Shown here piece after piece: positions 1 to 8,731 of a stretch of 64,000 nucleotides of DNA. This DNA is from an uncultured Acidobacteriia bacterium. Its GTDB lineage: Bacteria; Acidobacteriota; Terriglobia; Bryobacterales; Bryobacteraceae. Within the stretch, counting starts at the first letter, position 1. Each line of letters opens with the position of its first letter. The position numbers and the translations under genes are program-made. The notes below the pieces were generated by a model, which was not told the DNA's origin, searched no databases, and worked only from the letters and a program-made list of their open reading frames with translations. The DNA lies in NCBI GenBank assembly GCA_903909435.1, contig CAIVVT010000147.1, forward strand, positions 1-64,000, given 5' to 3'.

Positions 1-53
1 CTCCGATCCGGACCGGAGCCGCGACCGTGAGGGAGCCGTGGTTAGTAGGCATG
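1..53 (-). CDS. Possible start of a gene running off the left edge
   Basis: On the minus strand an ATG at 53 opens a frame that stays open to the edge of the window and reads MPTNHGSLTVAAPVRIG. It starts 29 bases after the ctaB stop on the same strand, so it could be the next gene of the ctaA-ctaB operon. Only 17 codons are visible and there is no clear ribosome binding site, so no function can be given. Confidence 0.3.
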
Positions 54-81
54 GGGAATTCTTGAGTGAAAGGCTGCTAGC

Positions 82-936
82 TCAGAGGCGGGCGTGCCGG
101 TCGAGGATCAACGCCACGTAGAGCAGCGGGAGATAAATGACCGACGCTTTCAGGACCAGACGGGCATTGAACAGCGTCCGGTCGCGAGCCACTCGCACCG
201 CTGCGCGCACAAAGAAAGCACCCAGCAAAAGCGCCGCCGCGAGGTACCAATTTCCCGTCATGTTCAGGAAACCGGGCAGCAGGCTGACCGGCAAAAGCAG
301 CAGGGCGAACGCCAGAATGTGGCGTGAGGTGGATACTCCGTCCGGTTCCACCACGGGCAACATGCGGATGCCGGCCCGGGCGTAATCGTCCTTGTACATC
401 CACGCGATCGCGTAAAAGTGGGGGAACTGCCAAAGGAAGATGATGGCAAACAGGATCCACGCTTCGAAGGTCAGTACCCCGCGGGCGGCGGCGAATCCGA
501 TCAGCGGCGGCGTAGCGCCCGGGAAAGCGCCGACAGCTGTCGAGAGCCAGGTGCGCTGCTTCATCGGCGTGTACAGCACCAGATAGCTGGCGACGGTGGC
601 GAAGCCAATCCAGGCCGTGAGGGCGTTCACGCCCCAGGCGAGTTCCACCTCACCGGCCACGATCAGGGCCAGGCCGAAGAAGAACGCCTTCAAAGCCGTC
701 ACCATCCCGGAGGGAATCGGCCGCGATTCGGTACGGTGCATCAGCGAATCGGCGTCCCGCTCGTACCATTGGTTCAAAGTTGCGGTCCCGGACGCGAGCA
801 GCGCGGTGCCCAACAGCGCGTGGAACAGCAGCCAGAGATTGAGCGGGCCATGCTGGCCGAAGAAATAGCCGATGCCCGTACTCATCAGGATCAGCCAGGT
901 GATCCGCGGCTTCGTCAGTGCCAAGTAGTGCTTCAT
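82..936 (-). CDS. ctaB: Protoheme IX farnesyltransferase (heme O synthase)
   Basis: A 284-residue membrane enzyme of the UbiA prenyltransferase superfamily. It transfers a farnesyl group to heme B to give heme O, the precursor of heme A for terminal oxidases. The polyprenyl-diphosphate/Mg motif NQWYERDADSLMHRT lies near residue 60 and a second acidic motif YKDDYARAGIRMLP follows in the second half. Many hydrophobic helices span the rest. The ATG at 936 overlaps the TGA of ctaA in an ATGA, so the two are probably translationally coupled. The reading frame continues far upstream without a stop, but that part overlaps ctaA and has no family similarity. Length and motifs fit CtaB/CyoE. Confidence 0.96.
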   Translation of the reverse strand: MKHYLALTKPRITWLILMSTGIGYFFGQHGPLNLWLLFHALLGTALLASGTATLNQWYERDADSLMHRTESRPIPSGMVTALKAFFFGLALIVAGEVELAWGVNALTAWIGFATVASYLVLYTPMKQRTWLSTAVGAFPGATPPLIGFAAARGVLTFEAWILFAIIFLWQFPHFYAIAWMYKDDYARAGIRMLPVVEPDGVSTSRHILAFALLLLPVSLLPGFLNMTGNWYLAAALLLGAFFVRAAVRVARDRTLFNARLVLKASVIYLPLLYVALILDRHARL

Positions 937-1820
937 CCGCGCCGTCCGTCTCCAGTGCCACTCGCGGTCAAGTCTCCATCGGACTGCGTCGATGCGGAAG
1001 CCGCCGGCACCGCGCAGCGCAGTACCTGGGTGGAAAGTGCCACCGTGAAGCCGAATACCAGCGCGCCCGTGCCCAGGTGCGTCGCGCGCACCGCTGCCAG
1101 CGCGCCGGCCTGGAGGAAACTCAGGGGCGGATCCATGCGGCCCAAAAATGCGACTATACCCAGGATCAGTTGTACGCATACCAATGTCATAATTGCGAGC
1201 GAACCTCCACGCAGACCGGAGTGCTCCTCGGCGGGCGCGCTGGTCAGAGTGAACAGAGCGAGCATCAAAACCAGCAAAATCGCCGCGAACGCCCACATGG
1301 CGTGCGGGATGGCGGACATCACCCCGTACCGGTAGCCCGCACCCAGGGCGATCTGGACCAGTACAGCCGCTGGTGTCAGCCATGCAAGTGTTCGCAGAGA
1401 CGGCCAGCCACGATCCTCCAGCGGCGTCGCTTCCCGATTCCAGGCCGGAGAGGCCCCCAACGAGAGCAAAACCACCCAAGCGAACAGGATATGTGACACA
1501 ACCGCATGCGCCACACCCGTGACCGGCTCGCGCGGAAGCCAGCCCAGCACCGCTGACGCCGTTAGTGCCGTCAGGCATCCCAAGCCAATCAATTTAAGCC
1601 ACTTGGCTACGTCCGAAAAGAAGAACGCGATCAAAGTGACCAGCGCCACTCCCGTCATCGTTCCGCCCGCCGCGGTGTGTATGCGGAGCCAAGGGGAGAT
1701 TTCAGCCGCCGCCCCGAGCGGCGATCCGGCCCCGGCAATCAAAGAGCCAGCGACCAACAGAATCAAGGTGCAAGCCGCGAGAAATAAGCTCAGGCGGTAC
1801 AGGACCGGGTGTGAATTCAT
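933..1820 (-). CDS. ctaA: Heme A synthase, COX15/CtaA family
   Basis: A polytopic membrane protein of 295 residues from the ATG at 1820; a TTG at 1844 would add eight residues. CtaA oxidises heme O to heme A for aa3-type cytochrome oxidase. About eight hydrophobic helices are visible. The expected histidines of the two half-domains sit in WLRIHTAAGG, HAVVSHILFAWV, AIPHAMWAF and RATHLGTGALVFG. It is the first gene of a ctaA-ctaB pair with a four-base overlap. The C-terminal tail of about 25 residues is Ser/Thr/Asp rich and not conserved. Family assignment is firm; the exact start is less certain because neither candidate has a strong ribosome binding site at ideal spacing. Confidence 0.9.
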   Translation of the reverse strand: MNSHPVLYRLSLFLAACTLILLVAGSLIAGAGSPLGAAAEISPWLRIHTAAGGTMTGVALVTLIAFFFSDVAKWLKLIGLGCLTALTASAVLGWLPREPVTGVAHAVVSHILFAWVVLLSLGASPAWNREATPLEDRGWPSLRTLAWLTPAAVLVQIALGAGYRYGVMSAIPHAMWAFAAILLVLMLALFTLTSAPAEEHSGLRGGSLAIMTLVCVQLILGIVAFLGRMDPPLSFLQAGALAAVRATHLGTGALVFGFTVALSTQVLRCAVPAASASTQSDGDLTASGTGDGRRG

Positions 1821-2100
1821 GGGGGCGAACAGTATCCTACCCAAATTTGGATGCCTGGAGCGCCGAAAGGTTGGCGTTTTCCTTCAGAATATTCTACCCC
1901 GGCGAGAAATTATCCGGAATGACCGCAACGCGGGAGGCCGTCCGCCCCTGTTCAAGCCGCGTAGCCCCGCACTCAGAGCGCCGCGCAGGCGTCCGCAAGG
2001 TCCTGGATCACCGCGTATCGCGAGGGAATGACGCCTCTCCGGCCTTTGTTCCGGTTGATGTCGCATCGGCTCAAGGAGCGTCGGCGGCTGCGCCGGGAAC
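1821..2100. other. Intergenic region without a visible gene
   Basis: Between the ctaA start and the hairpin downstream of the deacetylase gene there is no convincing reading frame on either strand. The stretch must hold the ctaA promoter (minus strand), but I see no clear -35/-10 pair. Confidence 0.4.
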
Positions 2101-2131
2101 ACTCAACCCGCTCGATTTCAGCGGGTTGAGT
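2101..2131 (-). terminator. Perfect 12-bp hairpin downstream of the deacetylase gene
   Basis: ACTCAACCCGCT and AGCGGGTTGAGT form a perfect inverted repeat around a 7-base loop, 15 bases past the stop of the minus-strand deacetylase gene. There is no T-run after it on the minus strand, so it is a terminator-like or mRNA-stabilising hairpin rather than a textbook intrinsic terminator. Confidence 0.55.
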
Positions 2132-2146
2132 TTGGGGCGTTGGCTG

Positions 2147-3091
2147 TTAGCGCTCGATCACCGTCTGGCCGGATAGGTCGCGCAGGCTTTCGCGCAGAGC
2201 TACGACGGTATTTGCGTGAATCTCGACCGTGTCCTCGATGTAGCGCGCGTAGCCCCCCGCCAGTACCACGGCGACCGGGATCCTGTGGCGCAGGCACGCG
2301 TTGAAAACCACGCGGTCGCGGATCAGCAACCCCTCTTTTGAGAGCGCCAGTCCGCCCAGTTGATCGTCGAAAAACGGGTCAGCACCCGCGACGTAAATGA
2401 CCAGCTCAGGCTGGAACTTGTCGATGGACTCATTGCAGGCCGCGCGTAGGCGAGCGAGGTACTCGCGGTCGCCGCTCCCGTCCTCGAGATTCACGTCCAG
2501 ATCCGACGGCGGCTTCTCGTTGGGATAGTTGTTGGCCTGATGGATCGAGAGCGTGAAGACCGAATCGTCCCGGGCAAACAGAGCCGCCGTTCCATTGCCC
2601 TGATGCACGTCGCAGTCGATGGTCATGGCCGTGCGGATGCGCCCTTCCTGCTGCAGCACGCGGATGGCGACGGCGATGTCGTTTACCGCGCAGAAGCCCT
2701 CCCCATGCGCATGGAAGGCATGGTGAAAACCGCCGCCGAGATTGATCGCCGCGCCGCAATCCAGCGCGTGGCGGGCCGCTTGAATGGTACCGCCCGCCGC
2801 TAGAAACGTAGCCTGCACCATGGTCCGTGAGTACGGGGCCTCCAGGCGCAGGATCTCGTGATAATTGAGCCGTCCATGTTCCAACCGCGTGATCCAATGG
2901 GCCGCGTGCACCGTGTGCAACTGCTCCGGCGTCGCGGCTACCGGCGCCAGGAAATCCGCCGGGCCGGCAACGCGCCGCCGCAGCAGCAGGTCCCGGGTCA
3001 ATCGGTACTTGGACGACTGAAAAACGTGATCACCGAGATTCAGGTCGTAGCCTTCACCGTAAATGAGTGGGAAGGGAAGCTTCTGATCCAT
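2147..3091 (-). CDS. Histone deacetylase/acetoin-utilisation family hydrolase
   Basis: A 314-residue cytoplasmic zinc hydrolase of the arginase/deacetylase fold. The family removes acetyl groups from lysines or small amines. Characteristic elements in order: a Gly/His-rich active-site strand GGGFHHAFHAHGEGFCAVND (paired catalytic histidines), the zinc-ligand segment DCDVHQGNGTA, the second zinc aspartate in YVAGADPFFDDQLGGL, and the C-terminal LAGGYAR. The short length and lack of extensions resemble bacterial class IV-like members. It is transcribed divergently from mdh. The substrate cannot be told from sequence; protein lysine deacetylation is possible but unproven. Confidence 0.93.
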   Translation of the reverse strand: MDQKLPFPLIYGEGYDLNLGDHVFQSSKYRLTRDLLLRRRVAGPADFLAPVAATPEQLHTVHAAHWITRLEHGRLNYHEILRLEAPYSRTMVQATFLAAGGTIQAARHALDCGAAINLGGGFHHAFHAHGEGFCAVNDIAVAIRVLQQEGRIRTAMTIDCDVHQGNGTAALFARDDSVFTLSIHQANNYPNEKPPSDLDVNLEDGSGDREYLARLRAACNESIDKFQPELVIYVAGADPFFDDQLGGLALSKEGLLIRDRVVFNACLRHRIPVAVVLAGGYARYIEDTVEIHANTVVALRESLRDLSGQTVIER

Positions 3092-3239
3092 AAGGCCGCT
3101 GGCGGCCTGGCCGGCCAGCGCGCGGTTTTACTCCGGCGGACAGGGGCCCAGGCAGACTGCACCGGCCGGGTTGCGCCGGTGAGAGACGCGTCTATTGTAT
3201 CGCTCTCTCCTGGTGCGCGAATCGCAAACCCAGGAGGGC

Positions 3240-3245
3240 TATAAT
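3240..3245 (+). promoter_or_regulatory. Perfect -10 box (TATAAT) upstream of mdh
   Basis: TATAAT lies about 75 bases before the mdh start in the divergent region between the deacetylase gene and mdh. There is no good -35 match 16-18 bases upstream, so it may be an activator-dependent or extended promoter. The implied 5' leader is about 70 bases. Confidence 0.5.
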
Positions 3246-3321
3246 TCGGACTAGGCCGCCTCTTTATCTAACCGCATCAGCGCGGGGGCGCGGCCGCCGT
3301 CTCTCTTCAGGAAGGAAATCT

Positions 3322-4260
3322 ATGCGTAAAAAAGTCACAGTTGTCGGCGCCGGCAATGTCGGCGCCAACTGCGCGCTCCGTCTGGCAGGCAAGGAACTCG
3401 CTGACGTGGTGCTCGTTGACGTCGTGGAAGGCGTCCCCCAGGGCAAGGGTTTGGACATTCTCGAGTCGGGTCCCGTCGAGGGCTACGACGTGTCGATCAC
3501 GGGCTCGAATAACTACGAGCCAACCGCCAATTCCGACGTCGTCATCATGACCGCCGGCTTCCCGCGCAAACCCGGCATGAGCCGCGACGACCTTCTGCTG
3601 GCCAATTACGAGATCGTCAAGAGCGCCACCGAGCAGGTCGCCAAGTACTCACCGAACGCGATTCTGATCCTGGTCACCAATCCGCTCGACGCCATGTGCT
3701 GGGTCGCCTACCAGGTGTCGAAGTTCGCCCGTAACCGGGTCATCGGCATGGCCGGCGTGCTGGACACCGCTCGCTATCGCACGTTCCTGGCGGCGGAACT
3801 CGGTGTCTCGGTCGAGAACATTTCCGCGCTCGTGCTCGGCGGCCATGGCGACACCATGGTTCCCCTGCCCCGCCTGACCACCGTTGGCGGCATCCCGTTG
3901 ACCGAACTGCTGACCCAGGAGCGGATCGACGCCATCGTGCAGCGCACGCGCGACGGCGGCGCCGAAATCGTCAAGTATCTCAAGACCGGCAGCGCGTATT
4001 ACGCTCCGTCGGCCTCGGCCGTCGAGATGGCCGAATCGATCCTGAAAGACAAGAAGAAAGTGCTGCCTTGCGCTGCCTATCTCGAAGGCGAATACGGGCA
4101 CACGGGCATCTTCGCCGGCGTGCCGGTGAAACTCGGGAGCGACGGTATCGAGAAGATCTATGAACTTGCGTTGACGGATGCCGAAAAGGCGGCCTTGGAT
4201 CGCAGCGCGGCAGGCGTCCAGGAACTCATCGACGTGCTGAAGCAAAAAGCCGGCATCTAG
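3322..4260 (+). CDS. mdh: Malate dehydrogenase
   Basis: A 312-residue NAD-dependent enzyme that interconverts malate and oxaloacetate in the TCA cycle. The N-terminal Rossmann motif [11 protein letters not shown] is followed by substrate-binding [14 protein letters not shown], the VTNPLDAM segment, and the catalytic histidine in [11 protein letters not shown]. The sequence is of the lactate-dehydrogenase-like MDH type found in many bacteria. The ATG has a good ribosome binding site, AGGAAGGAAATCT, just upstream. It appears to be transcribed alone from the 3240 promoter; the SET-domain gene follows about 70 bases downstream and could be co-transcribed. Confidence 0.97.
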   Translation: MRKKVTVVGAGNVGANCALRLAGKELADVVLVDVVEGVPQGKGLDILESGPVEGYDVSITGSNNYEPTANSDVVIMTAGFPRKPGMSRDDLLLANYEIVKSATEQVAKYSPNAILILVTNPLDAMCWVAYQVSKFARNRVIGMAGVLDTARYRTFLAAELGVSVENISALVLGGHGDTMVPLPRLTTVGGIPLTELLTQERIDAIVQRTRDGGAEIVKYLKTGSAYYAPSASAVEMAESILKDKKKVLPCAAYLEGEYGHTGIFAGVPVKLGSDGIEKIYELALTDAEKAALDRSAAGVQELIDVLKQKAGI

Positions 4261-4333
4261 TTCACATTTCACGCGGCGGGGCCACACAAGCGCCTCGCCG
4301 CGTGATAACCTCTCTCCAAGCAAGGACCGCCCC

Positions 4334-4906
4334 GTGGATCGGTTCCAGTGCGGAATCCCCGATCAACCTATGCCAAAAGCCAAGCCAGCGAGCGTATCGC
4401 CAGCGCCATCCGTCAACCCAAAACACGCCTGCTTCCGGCTCACCGTGCGCCCTTCGGAAATCCATCGCTGGGGCGTCTATGCGGAAGAGTTCATTCCCAA
4501 GGGCCGCAAGATCATCGAGTACACCGGAGAGCGCTGTAATCGCCGGGAGACGAAGATCCGAGCGGGCGGCAAACTGAACTACATGTTCACCCTGGACAGT
4601 TACTGGACGCTCGACGGCAGCGTGGGCGGCAGCGGAGCCGAATTCGTCAATCACAGCTGCGATCCGAACTGCTATGCCTGGATCTGTCGCGGACATATCC
4701 TTTATATGGCCGCGCGCGACATCCGGCCCGGGCAGGAATTGACCATCGACTACCGTTTTGAGGCTGAGGTTGAGAAGGTGAAGTGCGCCTGCGGCGCGGA
4801 GCAATGCCGCGGGACCATCAACCTGAAGCCTGAGCCCCGCAAGCAGGCGGCGGCCAAGCGGGGTGGGAAAGCGTCGAAATCGGGCAGAAAAACAAAAGGC
4901 CGATAA
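4334..4906 (+). CDS. SET-domain protein with post-SET cysteines and basic tail
   Basis: A 190-residue protein carrying a SET domain, the fold of protein lysine methyltransferases that use S-adenosylmethionine. Visible signatures are HRWGVYAEE near the start of the domain, EYTGE (62-66), the SAM-binding NHSCDPNC (106-113), ELTIDY (135-140) and a post-SET zinc cluster CACGAEQC (151-158). A lysine/arginine-rich tail (about 165-190) ends the protein and could contact nucleic acid. I chose the GTG at 4334 because CAAGGA sits at proper spacing; an ATG at 4370 (MPKAKP) is the alternative. Substrate unknown. It lies one gene away from a deacetylase-family gene, but on the opposite strand. Confidence 0.9.
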   Translation: MDRFQCGIPDQPMPKAKPASVSPAPSVNPKHACFRLTVRPSEIHRWGVYAEEFIPKGRKIIEYTGERCNRRETKIRAGGKLNYMFTLDSYWTLDGSVGGSGAEFVNHSCDPNCYAWICRGHILYMAARDIRPGQELTIDYRFEAEVEKVKCACGAEQCRGTINLKPEPRKQAAAKRGGKASKSGRKTKGR

Positions 4907-5276
4907 CGCGATCCCGCCGCCTTCGGGTGTGAGAGAATTCGGGCGCGCCGCCACTGAATCAGCAGATAACCCAATAACCAAGTGATTCCGGAGGGTCCAC
5001 TCCAAAGGTCACCGTATCCAGGGCGAAAACCTACTTTCGCCGCGCCGGGGATTCCTGCCTCCTCACCTGCGGGACATCTCCTCCTCTACCCGGCGTGGCG
5101 AGACTAGGCGACGAACTTACGTTTCCTCCCCTTTACAGTGACCAGTCCTTCGAGCTTTCGCTGCCTGCACTTTTGCCCGTTGGCCCGGCGTCTCGCCTCC
5201 ACCGGGTCCGCCGAAACAGCGGGTGCAACCGTCTCTGCCGGAAAGGCTTGGGTGCCGCCATGCTATTCTGTGAATC
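4907..5276. other. 370-base intergenic region
   Basis: No convincing gene on either strand. A short perfect inverted repeat GGCGAAA-N6-TTTCGCC lies at 5022-5041 and may be a weak terminator for the SET-domain gene. The promoter for the downstream TldD-family operon should be here, but only a poor match (TATTCT just before the start) is visible. Confidence 0.4.
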
Positions 5277-6968
5277 GTGGTCTTGTGGGCAGGTCGAATT
5301 GCGGTCGTGGCGCTGTCGTTCGTCTACGCGCTTTCGGCTCAGACGAGCGCGACGCTATCGCCCCTGACCGCCATCCTGGACGGCGAACTCCAGCGCAACT
5401 TCTCAATTCTCAGCACGAAGTCCCAGCCCAGCGTCTATTACATGGCCTTTTCGGTGACCGACGAGGATTCCGGTTCCATCTCCGCGTCGCTTGGGGGGAT
5501 CACCTCGGATAGCCGCTCGCACCAGCGGCTCGGCGAATGCACCCTGCGGGTTGGTACCCCCGATTTCGACAACTTCCACGTGGTGGATGGCGATCGTCCC
5601 GCTTACACCGCGACAGCGCCTCTACCCGAGCAGGACGACCCGGCCGCCATTCGGTTGGCTTTCTGGCGCCTGACGGATGCCGCACAACGTTCCGCGGATC
5701 AGCGTTTTCAACAAGTGCAAACAGCCGTCAAGAACAAACAGACTCCCGCCAAGGCCATCGCGGACTTCAGCGCGGAGCCTCCCGTGGCGTCGGTTGTGGA
5801 CGTGCCCGCGATGCAGGTTAACGCCGAGGAGTGGAAGACCCGGCTGCGCAAGTTATCCGTGCTATTCAAGGACACGCCTGCGGCGATCTCTTCCACGGTG
5901 TCGCTCAACTGGCGGCGCGAATTGAAGACCTTGGTGAATTCAGAAGGCACGAAACTCCAGCATGGCCGGACTTTCGCGACCATTTCTATCGTCGCGCGCG
6001 GCAAAGCCCCCGACGGAGAGGATCTGGTCGCGCTTGAAAGCTTCGACGCCGAGGATCCCTCGCGACTGCCCAAGCCGCCCGCGCTTGATGCCGCTGTCCG
6101 CAAGGCCATCGCCACCCTGGAAAAACTCCGCAATGCGGCCCAGCCTGACCCGTTCGTCGGACCGGCCATCCTCTCCGGACGGGCCGCCGGCGTGTTCTTT
6201 CACGAAATCTTCGGGCATCGCATCGAGGGCCACCGCCAGGCGGACATGCAGGAAGGCCAGACGTTCTCGAACAGCGTAGGCAAGCCCGTTCTGCCTGAGT
6301 TCCTTACCGTTGTTTCCGACGCTACCCTCCACACCACTTCGGACGCGGACTTGAACGGCTGGTACGCATTTGACGACGAAGGTGTCGCCGCGCGCCGAGT
6401 GACCCTGGTGGACAAAGGGATTTTGAAGACCTTCCTGCTCTCGCGGACGCCCGCTCCCGGTTTCGACCACTCCAACGGCCATGGCCGCAAGCAGGCCGGC
6501 TACGAGGCAGTGTCGCGACAGTCCAACCTGATTGTCGTGCCGGCCAACCCCGTGTCCGAGACCGAGTTGCGCCGGATGCTACTCGAAGAGGCCAGGAAGC
6601 AGGGCAAGACCTACGGGCTGTATTTCGACGTGGTGATGGGCGGATACACCCAGACCCGCCGCGAAACCCTGCAGTCGTTTACCGTAATCCCGCTGGTGGT
6701 TTACCGCGTGTATACCGACGGACGGCCGGACGAACTTGTGCGCGGCGTGGACATCGTGGGAACGCCGCTTTCGAGCTTTGCCCGCATTATCGCGGCCGGC
6801 GACAAGCCGGGCGTATTCAACGGCTATTGCGGGGCGGAGTCGGGCCAGGTGCCGGTTTCCGCGATTTCTCCTGCGCTGCTGGTCAGCGAGATCGAAATCC
6901 AGCGCAAGCGCAATACCGGCGACAGGCCGCCGCTGTTGTCCCGCCCGGCAGAGGGAGGTCTCGAATGA
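5277..6968 (+). CDS. Secreted TldD-family metalloprotease (metal site intact)
   Basis: A 563-residue TldD/PmbA-family protein. TldD proteins are zinc proteases that, with a TldE partner, unfold and cleave flexible peptides. A hydrophobic N-terminus (about residues 4-20, AVVALSFVYALSAQ) looks like a signal peptide, unlike cytoplasmic E. coli TldD. The family HExxxH zinc/catalytic motif is present as HEIFGHRIEGHR (H309, E310, H314), and the C-terminal ligand cysteine appears as GYCGAESG (C518). A long acidic linker region precedes the catalytic half. The start is a GTG at 5277. Its stop overlaps the start of a second family member in an ATGA, so the two are translationally coupled. Confidence 0.88.
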   Translation: MVLWAGRIAVVALSFVYALSAQTSATLSPLTAILDGELQRNFSILSTKSQPSVYYMAFSVTDEDSGSISASLGGITSDSRSHQRLGECTLRVGTPDFDNFHVVDGDRPAYTATAPLPEQDDPAAIRLAFWRLTDAAQRSADQRFQQVQTAVKNKQTPAKAIADFSAEPPVASVVDVPAMQVNAEEWKTRLRKLSVLFKDTPAAISSTVSLNWRRELKTLVNSEGTKLQHGRTFATISIVARGKAPDGEDLVALESFDAEDPSRLPKPPALDAAVRKAIATLEKLRNAAQPDPFVGPAILSGRAAGVFFHEIFGHRIEGHRQADMQEGQTFSNSVGKPVLPEFLTVVSDATLHTTSDADLNGWYAFDDEGVAARRVTLVDKGILKTFLLSRTPAPGFDHSNGHGRKQAGYEAVSRQSNLIVVPANPVSETELRRMLLEEARKQGKTYGLYFDVVMGGYTQTRRETLQSFTVIPLVVYRVYTDGRPDELVRGVDIVGTPLSSFARIIAAGDKPGVFNGYCGAESGQVPVSAISPALLVSEIEIQRKRNTGDRPPLLSRPAEGGLE

Positions 6969-8725
6969 GGCGCTTTCTGGCCGCGGCGCTGGCAGCGCTC
7001 ACCTGCTTGACCCTGCTGCCGGCAGCCGACCATGGCGAGAAAGACATACTGCTGCGGGCGATGGTCGCCGAAGTGGTGCGCGCGCGCAAACTCGTCGGCT
7101 ATGGAGTCGCTCCCTATTTTGTGGAACTGGGGGTGGATGAAGCCGACAACGTCACGCTGACATCCTCGTTGGGTGTGTCGTTTGCCCCTCAGCGCGCGCG
7201 GTTCCGCATCCAGATGCCGACCGTTCGCGTAGGAGCCGCCAGCCTGGACAACACCGGCTACATCGGCTCGGGCTATTACACGGGTACGCACTTCGACTCC
7301 GAACTGATCTCGTCCGACAACGAACTGTATAGCTTGCGGGCTTCCTTCTGGCTTGGCCTCGATCGCGCCTACAAAACGGGCGTCGATTCGATTGGCAAGA
7401 AACAGGCTGCGCTCAGCTACTACACTGCCCAGGACCGGCTGCCGGATTTTCAGGCCGCCCCGCGCGTGAACATCGTGCAGGATCTCCGCAAGCCGGCCTT
7501 CGACGAGGCCCGTTGGAACGAGAGAACCCGCGCGCTCTCCGCCGAGTTTCGTGCGGTGCCCGGCATCCTTTCGGCAGATGCCGAAATGACCTGGTCGGCA
7601 GGGAATTACTACTACTGCAACTCCGACACCTCGGTGATCCGGGTGCCGGACCGGATGGCGCTCCTGAAACTGAGGGCGACGGCGTCCCTTCCAAAGGGTG
7701 GGGACGTCTACCATGGGGTCCAGTTCATCGCTCCCGACCCGGCAGGATTGCCGGACGACGCGGAATTGAAGCGCGTTGCCGCCGCGACAGCCGCTGAACT
7801 GAGCGCACTTGCCGCCGCGCCCGAAGCGGAGGCCTACTCCGGCCCGGTCCTGTTTGAGGCGCGCGCCGCTGCCCAATTGTTTGCCGAGGTCTTCGGGCAG
7901 GAATTGTCGATCCTCCGCAAGCCTGTCGCCGAGAAGGGCCGTGACGTGCCCGTGCCGCAGAGCAGCCTCGAAAACAAGCTCGGCTCGCGAGTGCTGCCTT
8001 CCTGGATGAGCCTGCGCGACGACTCGACGCAGCGTGAATGGAACGGCACGCCGCTGGCCGGCTTCTACGAAACCGACCTGGAAGGCGTAGCTCCCGTTCC
8101 GGTCACGTTGATTGAAAAAGGTACGCTGAAGAGCTATCTGACCACGCGCCAGCCCGTGAAGGGCGTGGATGGTTCGAACGGCCACGGCCGGCTGCCCGGC
8201 GCATTCGGGTCGCGCGGCGCACGCAACGGCAACCTGTTCGTGGAAGCGGCTGAAACCGTCCCCGACGCGCATCTGAAACAGCGCCTGTTGGAGATGATCA
8301 AACAGCAGGGCAAGCCCTACGGATTGGTCATTCGGCGCATGGACTATCCTTCGCTCGCGTCCGGTTCGGCACTGCGGGAGCAGGCCATGCGGCAGATGCG
8401 GTCGGGCGGCAGTTCGCACATCTACAGTGCCCCGCTGCTGGCTTATCGCCTCTTCCCCGATGGCCGTGAGGAACTGGTGCGAGGCCTGCGGTTCAAGAAC
8501 TTCGGCACACGCGCGTTCAGGGACATACTCGCTGCTGGCTCCACGCCCGCCCTGTTCCAGTACGTGGACAACGGAGCGCCGGCCGCGCTCACTGGCGCGG
8601 GTTCGTTCATCGTCGGGTGCTCCTCGGTCGCTCCTGCCCTCCTGTTCGAGGATCTGGATTTGGACCCGTCCTCCGACGAGACCGCCAGACCCCCTCTGGT
8701 GCCCCCGCCCCCCGTGGCAAAGTGA
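6965..8725 (+). CDS. Secreted TldD/TldE-like protein lacking the metal ligands
   Basis: A 586-residue paralogue of the preceding protein, with its own signal peptide (MRRFLAAALAALTCLTLLPA). The overall layout matches, including the shared GFxxSNGHGR-like region (VDGSNGHGRLPG) and KxxGKPYGLV. However, the position of HEIFGH reads AEVFGQ (A307, E308, Q312): both histidines are gone. The C-terminal GxCG segment is also missing. It is therefore expected to be non-catalytic, playing the partner role that PmbA/TldE plays to TldD. Start at ATG 6965, inside the upstream stop codon, gives strict 1:1 coupling. It is followed six bases later by the LptF-LptG fusion gene. Confidence 0.85.
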   Translation: MRRFLAAALAALTCLTLLPAADHGEKDILLRAMVAEVVRARKLVGYGVAPYFVELGVDEADNVTLTSSLGVSFAPQRARFRIQMPTVRVGAASLDNTGYIGSGYYTGTHFDSELISSDNELYSLRASFWLGLDRAYKTGVDSIGKKQAALSYYTAQDRLPDFQAAPRVNIVQDLRKPAFDEARWNERTRALSAEFRAVPGILSADAEMTWSAGNYYYCNSDTSVIRVPDRMALLKLRATASLPKGGDVYHGVQFIAPDPAGLPDDAELKRVAAATAAELSALAAAPEAEAYSGPVLFEARAAAQLFAEVFGQELSILRKPVAEKGRDVPVPQSSLENKLGSRVLPSWMSLRDDSTQREWNGTPLAGFYETDLEGVAPVPVTLIEKGTLKSYLTTRQPVKGVDGSNGHGRLPGAFGSRGARNGNLFVEAAETVPDAHLKQRLLEMIKQQGKPYGLVIRRMDYPSLASGSALREQAMRQMRSGGSSHIYSAPLLAYRLFPDGREELVRGLRFKNFGTRAFRDILAAGSTPALFQYVDNGAPAALTGAGSFIVGCSSVAPALLFEDLDLDPSSDETARPPLVPPPPVAK

Positions 8726-8731
8726 TGCTCG

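Noticed and set aside
937-1578. N-terminal extension of the ctaB frame
   Set aside because: It overlaps ctaA entirely; protein similarity begins at the ATG at 936.
1884-2102. 72-codon minus-strand frame upstream of ctaA
   Set aside because: Arg/Pro-rich, without a ribosome binding site or motif, and overlapping the hairpin end.
2147-4906. A joint chromatin-modification cluster of deacetylase and SET genes
   Set aside because: They are on opposite strands with mdh between them, so co-regulation is not supported; the nearness is noted only in the SET finding.
6824-8419. 531-codon open frame on the minus strand
   Set aside because: Antisense of the second TldD-like gene; no motif.
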